Source of the DNA: Lachnospiraceae bacterium NK4A144
GTDB lineage: Bacteria > Bacillota > Clostridia > Lachnospirales > Lachnospiraceae
DNA length: 61,228 nucleotides
Direction of reading: 5' to 3'
Assembly: GCA_000424365.1 (NCBI GenBank)
Contig: KE384177.1
Location: forward strand, 32,066 to 93,293
Shown: positions 35,105 through 43,970 of the stretch, one piece after another
Position numbering within the stretch: position 1 is the stretch's first letter
How the letters are laid out: every line of letters begins with the position of its first letter
Program-made: the position numbers and the translations under genes
The notes under the pieces: model-generated
What the model was told of the DNA's origin: nothing
Databases searched by the model: none
The model's input: the letters and a program-made list of their open reading frames with translations, nothing else

Positions 35105-37537
35105 ATGTTATACTTTCTATGTCTGTGTTTTTTGGGAGAAGATGCAGCGGTTGACGTGGACACAGAGGCGGAAGCTGCAGAAATGGCAGCGGAACTCGAG
35201 GAGCTCGAGACACCGATCAGTTACAATGAAGTACCGAGAATGTACTTCGGAGAATATGACGGATATTATTCAAGTTGGTTTGTACAAAAGGTCGTACCCA
35301 GAGAGATCATGATCCAGATCTCATCTATTGATGAGAATGGAAATATGAAGGGTAAGGCGATCATCGCTCCTTCAGACCGTGGAGATGCCCAGTATGCTGC
35401 AAATGGAAGTTATAATTTTGGAGCTACACTTGATAAGAGTACAGGTGCATTTGTATTTCAGGGAAAAGAATGGATCGATAAGCCTGTTGGACCTTCCGGA
35501 GCATATTCAAATTTCTCATTTGTAACGCTTACAGGAACTTATGATCCGCAGACAAAGGATATCAAGGGAACTACAGATAATGGTAAATTTGAGATCTCAC
35601 CGGTAGACCCGTCACAGTATCATGGCTCGACCAAGTTCGATCCAGCTAAGAATGGTAATAATTTTAGGCATAATAATGGTCAGGGCGGCGGATTTAACAA
35701 TGCAAAGAACTATGAACTTGATAAAGCTTACTACAATGCATTGACAAAAGGGTTGTCCAAGTCTGAAAAAAGTGAAATGGCGAAGCACAAGAAGGAAAAA
35801 TGGGAGGGCGCCTGCTATGGAGTGTCTGCAACAATGGGACTTCTTTTCGAAAATAAAGTAGCTGCGTCAGACTTACAGGATGCTGATCAGAATGCTGCGC
35901 AGTATCATGATCTGGTCACACCGTATGATCCAAATTCTGTTCTGAAGAAAAACACGAATATCAGATTTCGTAACAGCATTAATTACATGTTTTTATCACA
36001 GTTCCTTGAAAAGGGCGGACAAAATGATGCGTCACTTTCTATGGTTCACAGTGATAAAGCATTTGGTGGATTAACGAATCTGGCAAACAATGAAGACAGT
36101 TTGTCTGTATTTCTTTTTCAGGTAGTTAAAAATGTAAGTAAGGGACATATATATCAGTTCTGCTATTCGTACGGGTATGATAAAAACGGTACATATAAAT
36201 CCGGTGGTCATGCAGTGCTGTTTACCGGTTGTGAGTATGATTCTTCTGCAAAGCAGTATAAGGTACAGATTTTTGACATGAATACTGTTGGTTCTGATGG
36301 AGGTACAGGTACCTTTACATATATGTATATTCCGGAAGATTTTTCGACATTTACATATATGATCCACAGTAATAGCAAAAATCTGGCAGACTGCTTTAAG
36401 ACTTTGCGAATTCAGGATCAGAGTAAGATGAAGGCGCTTTCAACAACTGCTTCTGTTCAGGAAGAAGTCAATGACAGGATCGCATCGACAGATACTACCA
36501 TAACTGTTCCTGCCGGAAAGGCATTTACACTTAAAAACAGCAGTGGCGCAACACTTATTTCAGATGGTGAGTCATTTAGCGGAACAATGACAGTTAACGA
36601 TATTGAGATGGTCGTTAACGAGAATAATTCAAAGTATATCTTCTATGTTCCGAGCAGCTCATCATTTGTCCTTACTGATGCAGAAGAAGGCGCAGATGTA
36701 ACTGTAACAACACCAAGTGCATTAGTTTCTATTGAAGGTAAGGGTATTAAAGAGGCTGAACTGAAGCCGTCAACCGGTGTAACATTTAAGGGTGATAACG
36801 CGGAATTTGAGAGCTTTGTAACTACATCCAACACCGTATCCGGAGATTCATACGGTATGGTTTCCGTATCAGGTAAATCCAAAGGTGCAGTATCTATTAC
36901 AAAGAACAGTAAGAAAGTAAAGGCTTCTGCACCGGGCGGAATGACAGATGTTACAGCTGCATCATATGTCGATGGTATGGAAAATTCCAAGGATTATACC
37001 GGTACGATCAAGAGCCTTACTTTTGACACAGAATATGTGCTGAAGGATGACCACTTTGTGGTAAAGCAGACAGCAAATATCAAGGATCAGTTTACAAAGA
37101 CTTCCGGAAAGGTTAGATTTGCTGTAAGCAACAATAAGATCCTTAAGGTTAATAACAAGGGTATCCTCAGAGCAAAGAAGCCCGGACAGACAGACGTAAC
37201 ACTTCAGGTTAAGGTTGGAAACAGATGGGTAGATAAGGAAACAAGAACTTTCTACGTAGAGAAACCCGTACTGAAGAAAAAGGTTACTTATTCCGAGCTG
37301 AATCAGAGTCCGTATACAGAGGAGCTGGTCGAGTCCATGGGTATTCTCCCGGATTCATGGGTAAGCTCAAATCCTAAGGTTGCTTCTGTAGATGCTGCTG
37401 GAAAGGTTGTTTTCCATAAGAAGGGATCAGTTAAGATCTCCGCTGTCTATAATGGAGTTGGCAAGAAGACTGTAAAGTATTCAACAACTATCAAGATGGG
37501 CGGCAAGAAGAAAGAAAAGAAGAGCAAGAAGAAGTAA
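35105..37537 (+). CDS. Secreted papain-like (C39-like) protein with Big2-like domain, N terminus disturbed
   Basis: About 810 residues from the ATG at 35105. After an acidic segment comes a region resembling a cysteine peptidase: EGACYGVSATMGLLF (nucleophile Cys), SGGHAVLFTGCEYD (His) and VQIFDMNTV (Asp/Asn). The C terminus has Ig-like Big2 patterns (SNNKILKVNNKGILRAKKPGQTDV and SNPKVASVDAAGKV) and a Lys-rich tail. These imply a surface or secreted protein, yet no normal signal peptide remains: only MLYFLCLCFLG lacks a basic N region, and the frame runs back into the REP end of the RAYT element. I infer that the insertion removed the native 5' end. Confidence 0.7.
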   Translation: MLYFLCLCFLGEDAAVDVDTEAEAAEMAAELEELETPISYNEVPRMYFGEYDGYYSSWFVQKVVPREIMIQISSIDENGNMKGKAIIAPSDRGDAQYAANGSYNFGATLDKSTGAFVFQGKEWIDKPVGPSGAYSNFSFVTLTGTYDPQTKDIKGTTDNGKFEISPVDPSQYHGSTKFDPAKNGNNFRHNNGQGGGFNNAKNYELDKAYYNALTKGLSKSEKSEMAKHKKEKWEGACYGVSATMGLLFENKVAASDLQDADQNAAQYHDLVTPYDPNSVLKKNTNIRFRNSINYMFLSQFLEKGGQNDASLSMVHSDKAFGGLTNLANNEDSLSVFLFQVVKNVSKGHIYQFCYSYGYDKNGTYKSGGHAVLFTGCEYDSSAKQYKVQIFDMNTVGSDGGTGTFTYMYIPEDFSTFTYMIHSNSKNLADCFKTLRIQDQSKMKALSTTASVQEEVNDRIASTDTTITVPAGKAFTLKNSSGATLISDGESFSGTMTVNDIEMVVNENNSKYIFYVPSSSSFVLTDAEEGADVTVTTPSALVSIEGKGIKEAELKPSTGVTFKGDNAEFESFVTTSNTVSGDSYGMVSVSGKSKGAVSITKNSKKVKASAPGGMTDVTAASYVDGMENSKDYTGTIKSLTFDTEYVLKDDHFVVKQTANIKDQFTKTSGKVRFAVSNNKILKVNNKGILRAKKPGQTDVTLQVKVGNRWVDKETRTFYVEKPVLKKKVTYSELNQSPYTEELVESMGILPDSWVSSNPKVASVDAAGKVVFHKKGSVKISAVYNGVGKKTVKYSTTIKMGGKKKEKKSKKK

Positions 37538-37549
37538 AAAAAGCAGTTT

Positions 37550-37596
37550 GTGATAGGTACCTACCTTACCGGATCAACCGGTAAGGTGGGTATCAC
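37550..37596. terminator. Strong hairpin, possible terminator
   Basis: GTGATA and CCTTACCGG pair with their complements around a short loop and an internal bulge. On the plus strand no T-run follows; on the minus strand a T-run lies 6 bases beyond. It separates two genes. Confidence 0.45.
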
Positions 37597-37613
37597 TACT
37601 GTTATTGGAAAAT

Positions 37614-39179
37614 ATGATGAAAAAGATTATTAAGGTTATAGGGATATTTCTATTAGTTTTGTTTGTTTTTGGTCTATTCCTGAAATACCAAATGTCCTGG
37701 AAGATAACAAATATCGGAAGGGAACAATCTCCGGACGGAAGATACAGCGTTATTTTTCAGGCTGTAGGTGAAGCTGATTGGCCTTTTGGTGCTTCACACG
37801 CGAGGGTGACAGTTAAGGATGGGAAACGGACAGTTGATTCATTTTTTCAGGATATCTATGATGACGGTGTTCAGTTTATTCCGGAAAACTACTCTGTGGA
37901 ATGGATGAAGTGTGGGTGTATCATTCACTTTATAGGATCTGAACAACCCGACAGCGAGATCGAGGTTTTTTATGATGGAAGAGATTCCTTTGAGGGATAT
38001 ACCGATGAAGAAATTGAAGATATTTTAAGGGAAAGATACGGAATTAAAAATGTTGAGAAGATATCTAGAGATAAAGACGGATATGCCATAAGAGGGGATG
38101 GTATAGATTTTCGTGCGGATGCAAGTTTGGCTCTTCATGACAGTTATCCGCAGGAAGTCTTTAAAGCCGTGACAGATGAACTGTTTCCAGAAAGATTTAT
38201 GAGAAGTTTGGATTGGGATGTAGAAGAAGGTGAATCGCCGGATGATCTGGTCTATACTCTTGTAATATCCATGAACGGATCCGGAAGTCAGGATCTGAAT
38301 TCCTATTGTGACGATATTTGCGAGTGGCTTGACTGTTGTTTTGACAGGCTTCCGTATAGCAAAGCACAGAAAATGTATGATTCGACAGGGATTATATTAG
38401 AATTACCCGGTTATGAGAAAGCAATATTCAGCTTTAATAATATGCTATGCCTGGACAGTTATGCCGATGACAGGGTTGGTTTCTACAATAATTTGTACAC
38501 CTGTATAGACCGCTACATAAATCATGAATATGATTATTTCGAAAATGTACCGTCCGGAAAAGATATAATGGATGACGTATCTGATGACACATTAAATGAA
38601 AACGATGATACGTTAAATGAAACCGGAGAGATAACTGATGAGGCAATAAAACAGTGGGCTTCATATGATTTTGAAGTCTCATACGATTCCCCGGATGGAC
38701 GTGAATATGCACTTGTTCCCATTGACCGTGCGTTAGGGAGTAGTTTATATGTTCTTATGGTCTTTAATGAAAAAGGAAATCCTGATAGCGCATCGCTATT
38801 AAACGCCGATCCTTTCAATCAACACGGAGGAGAAGCAAGATTTATAACATTTTTGAGTGATGGAAATACCGGCTTCGCAGCACTTTCATACGCCGGAGGA
38901 AGTGAAGGTCTCTTATTTGAAACATTTGATGGTGGCAAAAGCTATCAGGAGGTAATTCTGCCTTCTTCAAAGATAGAACTTCCGACCGGAGAATTTTATA
39001 ATCCGTTTGTCATGCCCGAGGATGCTTGGGAAGAATCGGATACTATATACTTGAAAGTAAGTCAGGGCCCCGATGGTGATCATCATAGTGAAAAACTTGG
39101 TGGTGCGCGCACGGTTGGTATTTATGCCTCAAAGGATAAAGGAAAAACATTCGAGTTTGTCAGAGAAGAAGCGGAGTAA
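37614..39179 (+). CDS. Membrane-anchored hypothetical protein
   Basis: About 521 residues. A single N-terminal membrane anchor (about residues 4-25) is followed by a large acidic extracytoplasmic part. A short internal duplication (DDTLNENDDTLNET, near residue 340) lies between two domains. The C-terminal part has SPDGREYALVPIDRALGSSLYVLM and GGKSYQEV/KGKTFEFV patterns, reminiscent of BNR/beta-propeller-type exo-domains, but I cannot name a family. The ATG at 37614 or 37617 is preferred over an upstream TTG. A RAYT relic begins 6 bases after its stop codon. Confidence 0.75.
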   Translation: MMKKIIKVIGIFLLVLFVFGLFLKYQMSWKITNIGREQSPDGRYSVIFQAVGEADWPFGASHARVTVKDGKRTVDSFFQDIYDDGVQFIPENYSVEWMKCGCIIHFIGSEQPDSEIEVFYDGRDSFEGYTDEEIEDILRERYGIKNVEKISRDKDGYAIRGDGIDFRADASLALHDSYPQEVFKAVTDELFPERFMRSLDWDVEEGESPDDLVYTLVISMNGSGSQDLNSYCDDICEWLDCCFDRLPYSKAQKMYDSTGIILELPGYEKAIFSFNNMLCLDSYADDRVGFYNNLYTCIDRYINHEYDYFENVPSGKDIMDDVSDDTLNENDDTLNETGEITDEAIKQWASYDFEVSYDSPDGREYALVPIDRALGSSLYVLMVFNEKGNPDSASLLNADPFNQHGGEARFITFLSDGNTGFAALSYAGGSEGLLFETFDGGKSYQEVILPSSKIELPTGEFYNPFVMPEDAWEESDTIYLKVSQGPDGDHHSEKLGGARTVGIYASKDKGKTFEFVREEAE

Positions 39180-39185
39180 TTGACT

Positions 39186-39283
39186 TAGGGGACGAGGGTA
39201 GTGGTCTATTTTGCAGATACATTTAACTTTTTTAAGCTAGAGACGTTAAATACCGGTGAGAGATGTATTATTGTTACTGAAAG
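39186..39283. repeat. Solo RAYT 3'-end relic with REP-like end
   Basis: TAGGGGACGAGGGTAGTGGT repeats the left end of the 34.1-kb element. The following bases read on the minus strand as KVKCICKID, matching the RAYT C terminus (TVKRLCKMD). Sequence then jumps to a part homologous to about 34258-34300, so roughly 90 bases are missing. This is a deleted remnant of a second copy. Confidence 0.75.
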
Positions 39284-39289
39284 AATCAT

Positions 39290-39319
39290 GAGCTGCCGTT
39301 ATTAGCGGCAGCTCGTTTT
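39290..39319 (+). terminator. Hairpin terminator
   Basis: A perfect 9-bp stem, GAGCTGCCG with CGGCAGCTC, a 7-base loop, then GTTTT. It would stop plus-strand transcription before the convergent transporter gene. Confidence 0.75.
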
Positions 39320-39326
39320 GACTTAA

Positions 39327-40214
39327 TTATGAATTACATTCGTTGCTTGGTGTTATAGACGTGTTTAGATTATATCCCCAACGGAATGCAGCGATGCCTA
39401 TGATAATTAGATAACCTGCGAAGGATAGTACTGTGGGGATCTCTCCGAGGAAAAGTATGCCAAGGATCGCAGCAAATATAACCTGCGTATAATCAAATAC
39501 GGAGATTTCCTTTGCCGGTGCAAATTTATATGCGGAAGTGATGCCATATTGACCGAGTGTAGCCGATATTCCTGCACAGATAAGACAACCTAGCTGTCGA
39601 GGTGTGAGAGGAACAAAGTTCACCGCAATGAACGGTATCGCTATCAGTGTAGAGAATAGTGAGAAATATAAGACGATCACCGGTGTTCTTTCGCCTTTTT
39701 TACCGAGTCTTCGTACAAAAACATAGGCAGTACCTGCGCCGAATCCGCCATATAGACCGATCAAAGCAGGGAAAAACTGCATATTACTGCCGGAAGGTCT
39801 TACGATGAGCATGGCTCCTATGAATGCGATTACTACCGCCGCGATATCAAGCTTCTTTGGTTTTTCTTTCAGGATGGGAATCGAAAGAAGGATAGCAAAG
39901 AAAGGTGACAGCTTATTCAGCATATTTGCATCTGCAATATTTAGTTTATCTATTGCATAGAAATTTGCGATAAGTCCGCTGGTTCCGAATATACATCTTA
40001 AGAACACATCAAATTTGCATCCCTTTTTTATTCTAAATCCGTCTCCTGATCTGATGAGGAGAAAAACAGAGACCAAAGCAGCTACTGCATTTCTGAAAAA
40101 TGCCTTTTCCATTGTGGGAATATCACCGGATATTCTTACAAAAAAGGTCATGAGCGAAAATCCGAGAGCCGCCATTAAGATACATATGATTCCTTTTGAT
40201 TTATTACTTAACAT
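39327..40214 (-). CDS. EamA/DMT-family transporter
   Basis: 295 residues with about ten hydrophobic segments in two similar halves, the drug/metabolite transporter pattern. FSLMTFFVRISGDIPTMEKAFFRN near the N terminus, ANMLNKLSPFFAILLSIPILKEKP at the end of the first half, and EISVFDYTQVIFAAILGILFLGEIP in the second half are typical EamA blocks. Probably an exporter of a metabolite; substrate unknown. It starts 2 bases after the stop of a small coiled-coil gene, so the two are co-transcribed. Confidence 0.9.
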   Translation of the reverse strand: MLSNKSKGIICILMAALGFSLMTFFVRISGDIPTMEKAFFRNAVAALVSVFLLIRSGDGFRIKKGCKFDVFLRCIFGTSGLIANFYAIDKLNIADANMLNKLSPFFAILLSIPILKEKPKKLDIAAVVIAFIGAMLIVRPSGSNMQFFPALIGLYGGFGAGTAYVFVRRLGKKGERTPVIVLYFSLFSTLIAIPFIAVNFVPLTPRQLGCLICAGISATLGQYGITSAYKFAPAKEISVFDYTQVIFAAILGILFLGEIPTVLSFAGYLIIIGIAAFRWGYNLNTSITPSNECNS

Positions 40215-40216
40215 CT

Positions 40217-40447
40217 TTAATCCTTATTAGGTATTAACTTTTCCTGCAGTTTTTTCATATATTTTTTCTTCAGTTCATTTTCATTTCTAAGGCTCTGATT
40301 TTCATCACGGAGATACTGAATGTATTCTCTTGCCAAAACTGTTCCGCCGCTGATTGCGAGGTTTTCGTCCTGTTCAACTTCATCAAGCCATTTCATGAGT
40401 GACTTATATCTTATTTCGTTATATGAATTATCTTTTTCGTATGTCAT
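40217..40447 (-). CDS. Small helical hypothetical protein
   Basis: 76 residues, highly charged; the C-terminal half (LRDENQSLRNENELKKKYMKKLQEKL) has heptad character, so a short coiled coil is likely. No family recognised. GAAGGG precedes the start on the minus strand. It lies immediately upstream of the EamA transporter gene in the same transcript. Confidence 0.7.
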   Translation of the reverse strand: MTYEKDNSYNEIRYKSLMKWLDEVEQDENLAISGGTVLAREYIQYLRDENQSLRNENELKKKYMKKLQEKLIPNKD

Positions 40448-40540
40448 TCTTCAACCCTTCATATGTGAAATTTTTTGTTTGATAAAATGCAATCCTTTAT
40501 AAACATCGATGTTTGGGGCATCGGACTGTTTTGAATAGTT

Positions 40541-41008
40541 TTATTCAAGCATACCATTTCTGTCAAGCTTTAGAAGCAGTCCTTCACAGCCCTCCTTTAC
40601 ATCTCGCCATGTTGCCTCAAAGTCACGGGTATACCACGGATCAGAAACTTCGCCCGGACGATCTGTATAGTCCATAAGAAGATGAATCTTATTCATTGTG
40701 TCATCGCCAAGTATGCGGCGCATATTCCACATATTTTCATTGTCCATGCCTATTATCAGGTCCCACTTTGCATAATCGCCGCGCTTGATCTGACGTGCAT
40801 GATGACCGTCACAGCTGATGCCGTGCTCGGCAAGCTTTTTGCGCGCCGGAGGATATACCGGATTTCCCACTTCTTCTGTACTGGTTGCAGCCGAAGCAAT
40901 TTCAAACTGATCAGAAAGTCCTCTTGATTCGACGAGATCCTTCATAACAAACTCAGCCATTGGGCTTCTACAGATATTGCCATGGCAGACAAATAAAATC
41001 TTAATCAT
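40541..41008 (-). CDS. Low-molecular-weight protein tyrosine phosphatase
   Basis: 155 residues, the family norm. The P-loop is VCHGNICRSPMAEF (Cys8 nucleophile, Arg14), and the general-acid loop is SDPWYTRDF. ASAATSTEEVGNPVYPPA is the conserved central stretch. These enzymes dephosphorylate phosphotyrosine, often regulating exopolysaccharide assembly kinases. GAGGA precedes the ATG. It stands alone. A truncated integrase stub ends against its start codon. Confidence 0.93.
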   Translation of the reverse strand: MIKILFVCHGNICRSPMAEFVMKDLVESRGLSDQFEIASAATSTEEVGNPVYPPARKKLAEHGISCDGHHARQIKRGDYAKWDLIIGMDNENMWNMRRILGDDTMNKIHLLMDYTDRPGEVSDPWYTRDFEATWRDVKEGCEGLLLKLDRNGMLE

Positions 41009-41094
41009 ATCGTTTTTCCTCGTTTTATCAGGGGTTTTACGCCGACAAAAGGTGTAAAAATTCTCCCTCTGTTATCCTTTCTTTTTTCACTCAT
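41005..41094 (-). pseudogene. Tn916-type integrase N-terminal stub
   Basis: The 29-codon reading begins MSEKRKDNRGRI, which matches the opening of Tn916-family tyrosine integrases (MSEKRRDNRGRI), then departs into unrelated codons and stops. AAGGAG lies upstream in the expected place. Only the first 12 codons are recognisable, so this is a deletion scar of a conjugative transposon integrase rather than a gene. Confidence 0.65.
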
Positions 41095-41101
41095 ATTTAG
41101 T

Positions 41102-41173
41102 AGTTCTCCTTGCCATAATAGAAAAGGCGAACGACCCAATATTGACATTATATCAATCGGGCTGTTCGCCTGC
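41102..41173. other. Large inverted repeat upstream of the integrase stub
   Basis: AGGCGAAC pairs with GTTCGCCT about 45 bases apart, with inner pairs CCC/GGG and ATTGA/TCAAT, making a long interrupted hairpin. Could be a regulatory or recombination structure left from the lost element. Confidence 0.45.
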
Positions 41174-41369
41174 CATGCAAATTTTGTTGCATCCAAGATT
41201 TGTATTAGGCATAGAAATACTTAAGAAGTGTTATAGTTAGAAGGAAGAACAGGAAACGCTGTTTATACTGAGTTAATTGTAAAGATTAGTCTTATAAGTG
41301 AAGCTTATATATAAAAAGGCTGTAGCAAATTGTGATATGTACCCTCAAGACCACTTTGTCTACGGTCTG

Positions 41370-41396
41370 AATCGGTGATCGCGAAGATCACCGATT
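41370..41396. terminator. Hairpin in a gene-free stretch
   Basis: AATCGGTGATC pairs perfectly with GATCACCGATT across a 5-base loop. A weak T/A tail follows on both sides. The 300 bases on either side hold no gene that I can support. Confidence 0.5.
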
Positions 41397-41457
41397 TAAT
41401 AAAATAAAAAAACTTACACACTTAACTTGACACTCTCTGATATGAAAATAGCGGTTT

Positions 41458-41660
41458 CTGTCAAAAAAGCACCCTGCATCACGCAGAGTGCTTTCATCAT
41501 TCATCGGGTAGTTCAACTTCCACTTCAGAGGGAATATATCTCTCTCGGGAGGACTCACCGCTTTTTCAACCGTCACTTTAATGGTCGAACCATTCAGTAG
41601 GCCTCACTGCTCTAACAACCGCCACTTTGGTAGAATAACTACCCAGTAGGTCTCACTGCT
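41458..41660 (-). repeat. Decayed gene end with terminator, plus 49-bp imperfect tandem repeats
   Basis: On the minus strand, codons ending EVEVELPDE-stop are followed by the terminator AGCACTCTGCGTGATGCAGG...TTTTTT (41463-41497). A near copy lies at 43477-43547 and a more diverged one at 41815-41870. At 41551-41648 two 49-bp units (GGACTCACCGC... and GGCCTCACTGC...) repeat imperfectly, with a third partial copy after them. I read this as broken ends of related genes. Confidence 0.5.
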
Positions 41661-41868
41661 GTGCAAATATTATAGGCTATTTATCTATAAAAAAAATACA
41701 TTAAAATATAGCTACATTAGCTCTATATTTCCTCGTCTCCTCAAATTTGAGGGGCAGAAGAGTTTCATTTCTTCAAAATCATTTTCTGCGTTTAGTACCA
41801 TTTATTCAAAACTTCTATAAAAAAGTCCCTGCATTACGTAGAGTTCTCTCATCTTTCATCAGGTACAT

Positions 41869-42430
41869 TTAGTATTTATCGCCCAATTCAGCCTCTATTT
41901 CCTCAATCGTCGGCAGAGAGCTCTTAAAGTCTTCCGGCAGAAAACTACTTATACTGTACTCTGATATTCCCATCGGCTGACTGCTTGCTTCCAAAGCATA
42001 TTGCGCCTTAACATTGTCTTTTGATTTACAAACGATCAATCCGAGAGTAGGCGCGTCCAGATCTGTTTTTAGTTGATGGTTTACGGCTACCATATATGTG
42101 CCTAGTTGCCACATATCCCTCGAATTAAATTCCTCGATTTTTACTTCTACAACTACATAGCAATGCAGTTTCAGGTTATAGAAGAGCATATCCACAAAAT
42201 TTTCAGTTTCACCTATCTCCAGGCGCACTTCACGCCCCACGAAAGCAAATTCATTGCCAAGCTCCAATAAGAATTATTCTACAGTGTTTTTCAACATAGA
42301 AGAGAGCCTTATCTCTGTTATCCTTGCACTTATCCATGATAAGTTTATGATGTCCCCAAGGAATCTCAAATATAATTTCAGCGATTTGTCCCTCAACTTG
42401 GGGGATTATTTCTGTAAACTCAAAGCGTCA
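41869..42430 (-). pseudogene. Decayed YhcG-type (DUF1016) PDDEXK nuclease
   Basis: The 132-codon reading 42267-41869 matches the C-terminal nuclease domain of YhcG proteins: FAFVGREVRLEIG, FVDMLFYNLKLHCYVVVEVKIEEF (the PD-(D/E)XK core), LGLIVCKSKDNVKAQYAL and LPTIEEIEAEL. Upstream, in another frame, IPWGHHKLIMDKCKDNRDKALFYVEK matches the preceding YhcG segment, then stops. The N-terminal half is missing. At least one frameshift and a truncation make this a pseudogene. Intact YhcG nucleases are associated with restriction loci. Confidence 0.8.
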
Positions 42431-42528
42431 TAATCGTTTTGGGAAAATTGTACATTGTTTTTATGGATGAGCCGATATATGATATAAATAAGAAAAGGGA
42501 AAAGCCTTGGTGGGTTGACACCTAAAAT

Positions 42529-42630
42529 CTGATATTTTATCCAGACGTAGGTGCTGGAGGTTGGCAGGCAACGGAAAAACCTGATATTATCCAGACGTAG
42601 GTGCTGGAGGTTGGCAGACAACGGAAAAAT
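42529..42630. repeat. Tandem duplication, 50-52 bp units
   Basis: Two adjacent copies beginning CTGATATT and containing ATCCAGACGTAGGTGCTGG differ by a 2-base deletion and two substitutions. There are only two copies and no spacer, so it is not CRISPR. Function unknown. Confidence 0.85.
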
Positions 42631-42638
42631 CAACCACT

Positions 42639-42679
42639 AAATGGGAATGTTCATTGCTGCGGCAATGACATTCCCATTT
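42639..42679. terminator. 41-bp near-perfect palindrome
   Basis: AAATGGGAATGT pairs with its complement, and the inner TCATTGC pairs with GCAATGA. The flanks are A-rich on one side and T-rich on the other, so it could terminate in both directions. Confidence 0.75.
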
Positions 42680-42713
42680 TAAATTTTGTTAGAAAGGGAT
42701 TTCATAAATTTAA

Positions 42714-43360
42714 GTGAATAAGAAAAAGGCAATCGCAGTAATAACAAAGGCAGCAAGGCTTTATCATAAAAACCTCAAAAGGTTTTGTTTATATATGGAA
42801 TTCCTTCCGAAATCAATAAGTAGATCGTCAATAAATCTGCAACAATAACTGATCTGAAGTATTATGAAGTTGCGTTTCATAGATCTAATTTTCTTCATTT
42901 GACAGGTGTTATCATTAATAAAGAGAAAATTGGTTCTGCAATTAACTTTTTTGAGAAGTGTATTGATGGGAGATTATCTGAAGATGATTTTATGTTGTCA
43001 AAAGATGGAACTACAGCGCAGAAATTGGACGTTATCGAGAGTATGATGAATATTAAGAAAGTTGCAGCCATGATTGGGGAGTTCACTGATCGAGGACCTA
43101 AACTTTATTCTGAGAAGGTGTCCGGTAATACATGCGCATGTATGGGGTTTGTTACAGACGGATATACAAGGCTAAATGTTCCGAACACGTTGTTGAAAAA
43201 AGATATAAGAGACGTTTCGTCTAAGCCGCAGCAGAAGATATTTGCTATTATGAGTAAAAATTATACTGATGAGAAGTATTCTATTGTTGAAAAATGTGAT
43301 AAAACTCTTGAACTAAGCAAGGTAAGCGAAATACGTGACTATGCTGATATAAAAGGCTAA
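42714..43360 (+). pseudogene. Frameshifted PBECR-like gene
   Basis: From a GTG at 42714 the frame reads KKKAIAVITKAARLYHKNLKR, then loses coding pattern and stops near 42835. In another frame, EVAFHRSNFLHLTGVIINKEKIGSAINFFEKC and a 153-codon tail continue to 43360 with no start codon of their own before 42899. This resembles the PBECR group (phage barnase/EndoU/colicin/RelE-like nuclease domains), where an alpha-helical start precedes an HLTGV block. A small deletion and frameshift in the middle explains both parts. Domain call moderate. Confidence 0.5.
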
Positions 43361-43476
43361 AACTGCGGAAAATCAATATAATAGTGATGAACGGTATTAT
43401 AACTGAATTAAAAGGATTATGGAAGGAGCTTTACGATCATGTAAGGCTCCTTTTGTGTATGAAATATTCTAAGTTT

Positions 43477-43547
43477 CTGTCAAAAAAGCACTCTGTATCA
43501 TGCAGAGTGCTCTCATCATTCATCGGGTAGTTCACCTTCAAAAGGTG
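43477..43547 (-). repeat. Second copy of the decayed gene end and terminator
   Basis: About 85 percent identical to 41458-41528: codons GELPDE-stop followed by AGCACTCTGCATGATACAGA...TTTTTT on the minus strand. The 400 bases to its right (to about 43950) show no gene that I can support; both strands have short frames of poor coding quality. Confidence 0.6.
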
Positions 43548-43970
43548 TAAATCAGATACTTCCTTGCCTATGAATGGCTTATTTCCGCCATTTCTTTTGG
43601 TTGTTTCAAATCCTGCCGTGGCAAACGAAAAAGCAGACGTATCATTGGTATTATTTACTCCTTTTTGCACCGAAAAAACCACTGCTACGCAGGGGTTCGG
43701 GAATAGTTATTTATGGTTTAAAACGACAAAATCATGTAGATTATACCAAACTGAGGCAAGTTATTACTACCGGGTAGTAGTAAAAATAGTAGTTAAATTA
43801 GCGGAAAATTAGGGGTTACTACTAAGGATGGGGTATGGATAACGTGTTGTGGTGCAAATATTTACTTTGTTCAAATTTTCGATGAGAAAGTCGATAAGAC
43901 AATATTGCCAGAATAAGAGGGTAATTATATAATTTGTTTTTGTATACAACGTCCGATTGTGAGGTAAATT

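Noticed and set aside
42529-42630. Minimal CRISPR or integron-type repeat
   Set aside because: Only two directly abutting copies, no spacer and no cas or integrase gene beside them.
43564-43812. Overlapping 82- and 67-codon plus-strand frames
   Set aside because: Low coding quality, no ribosome site, surrounded by decayed sequence on both strands.
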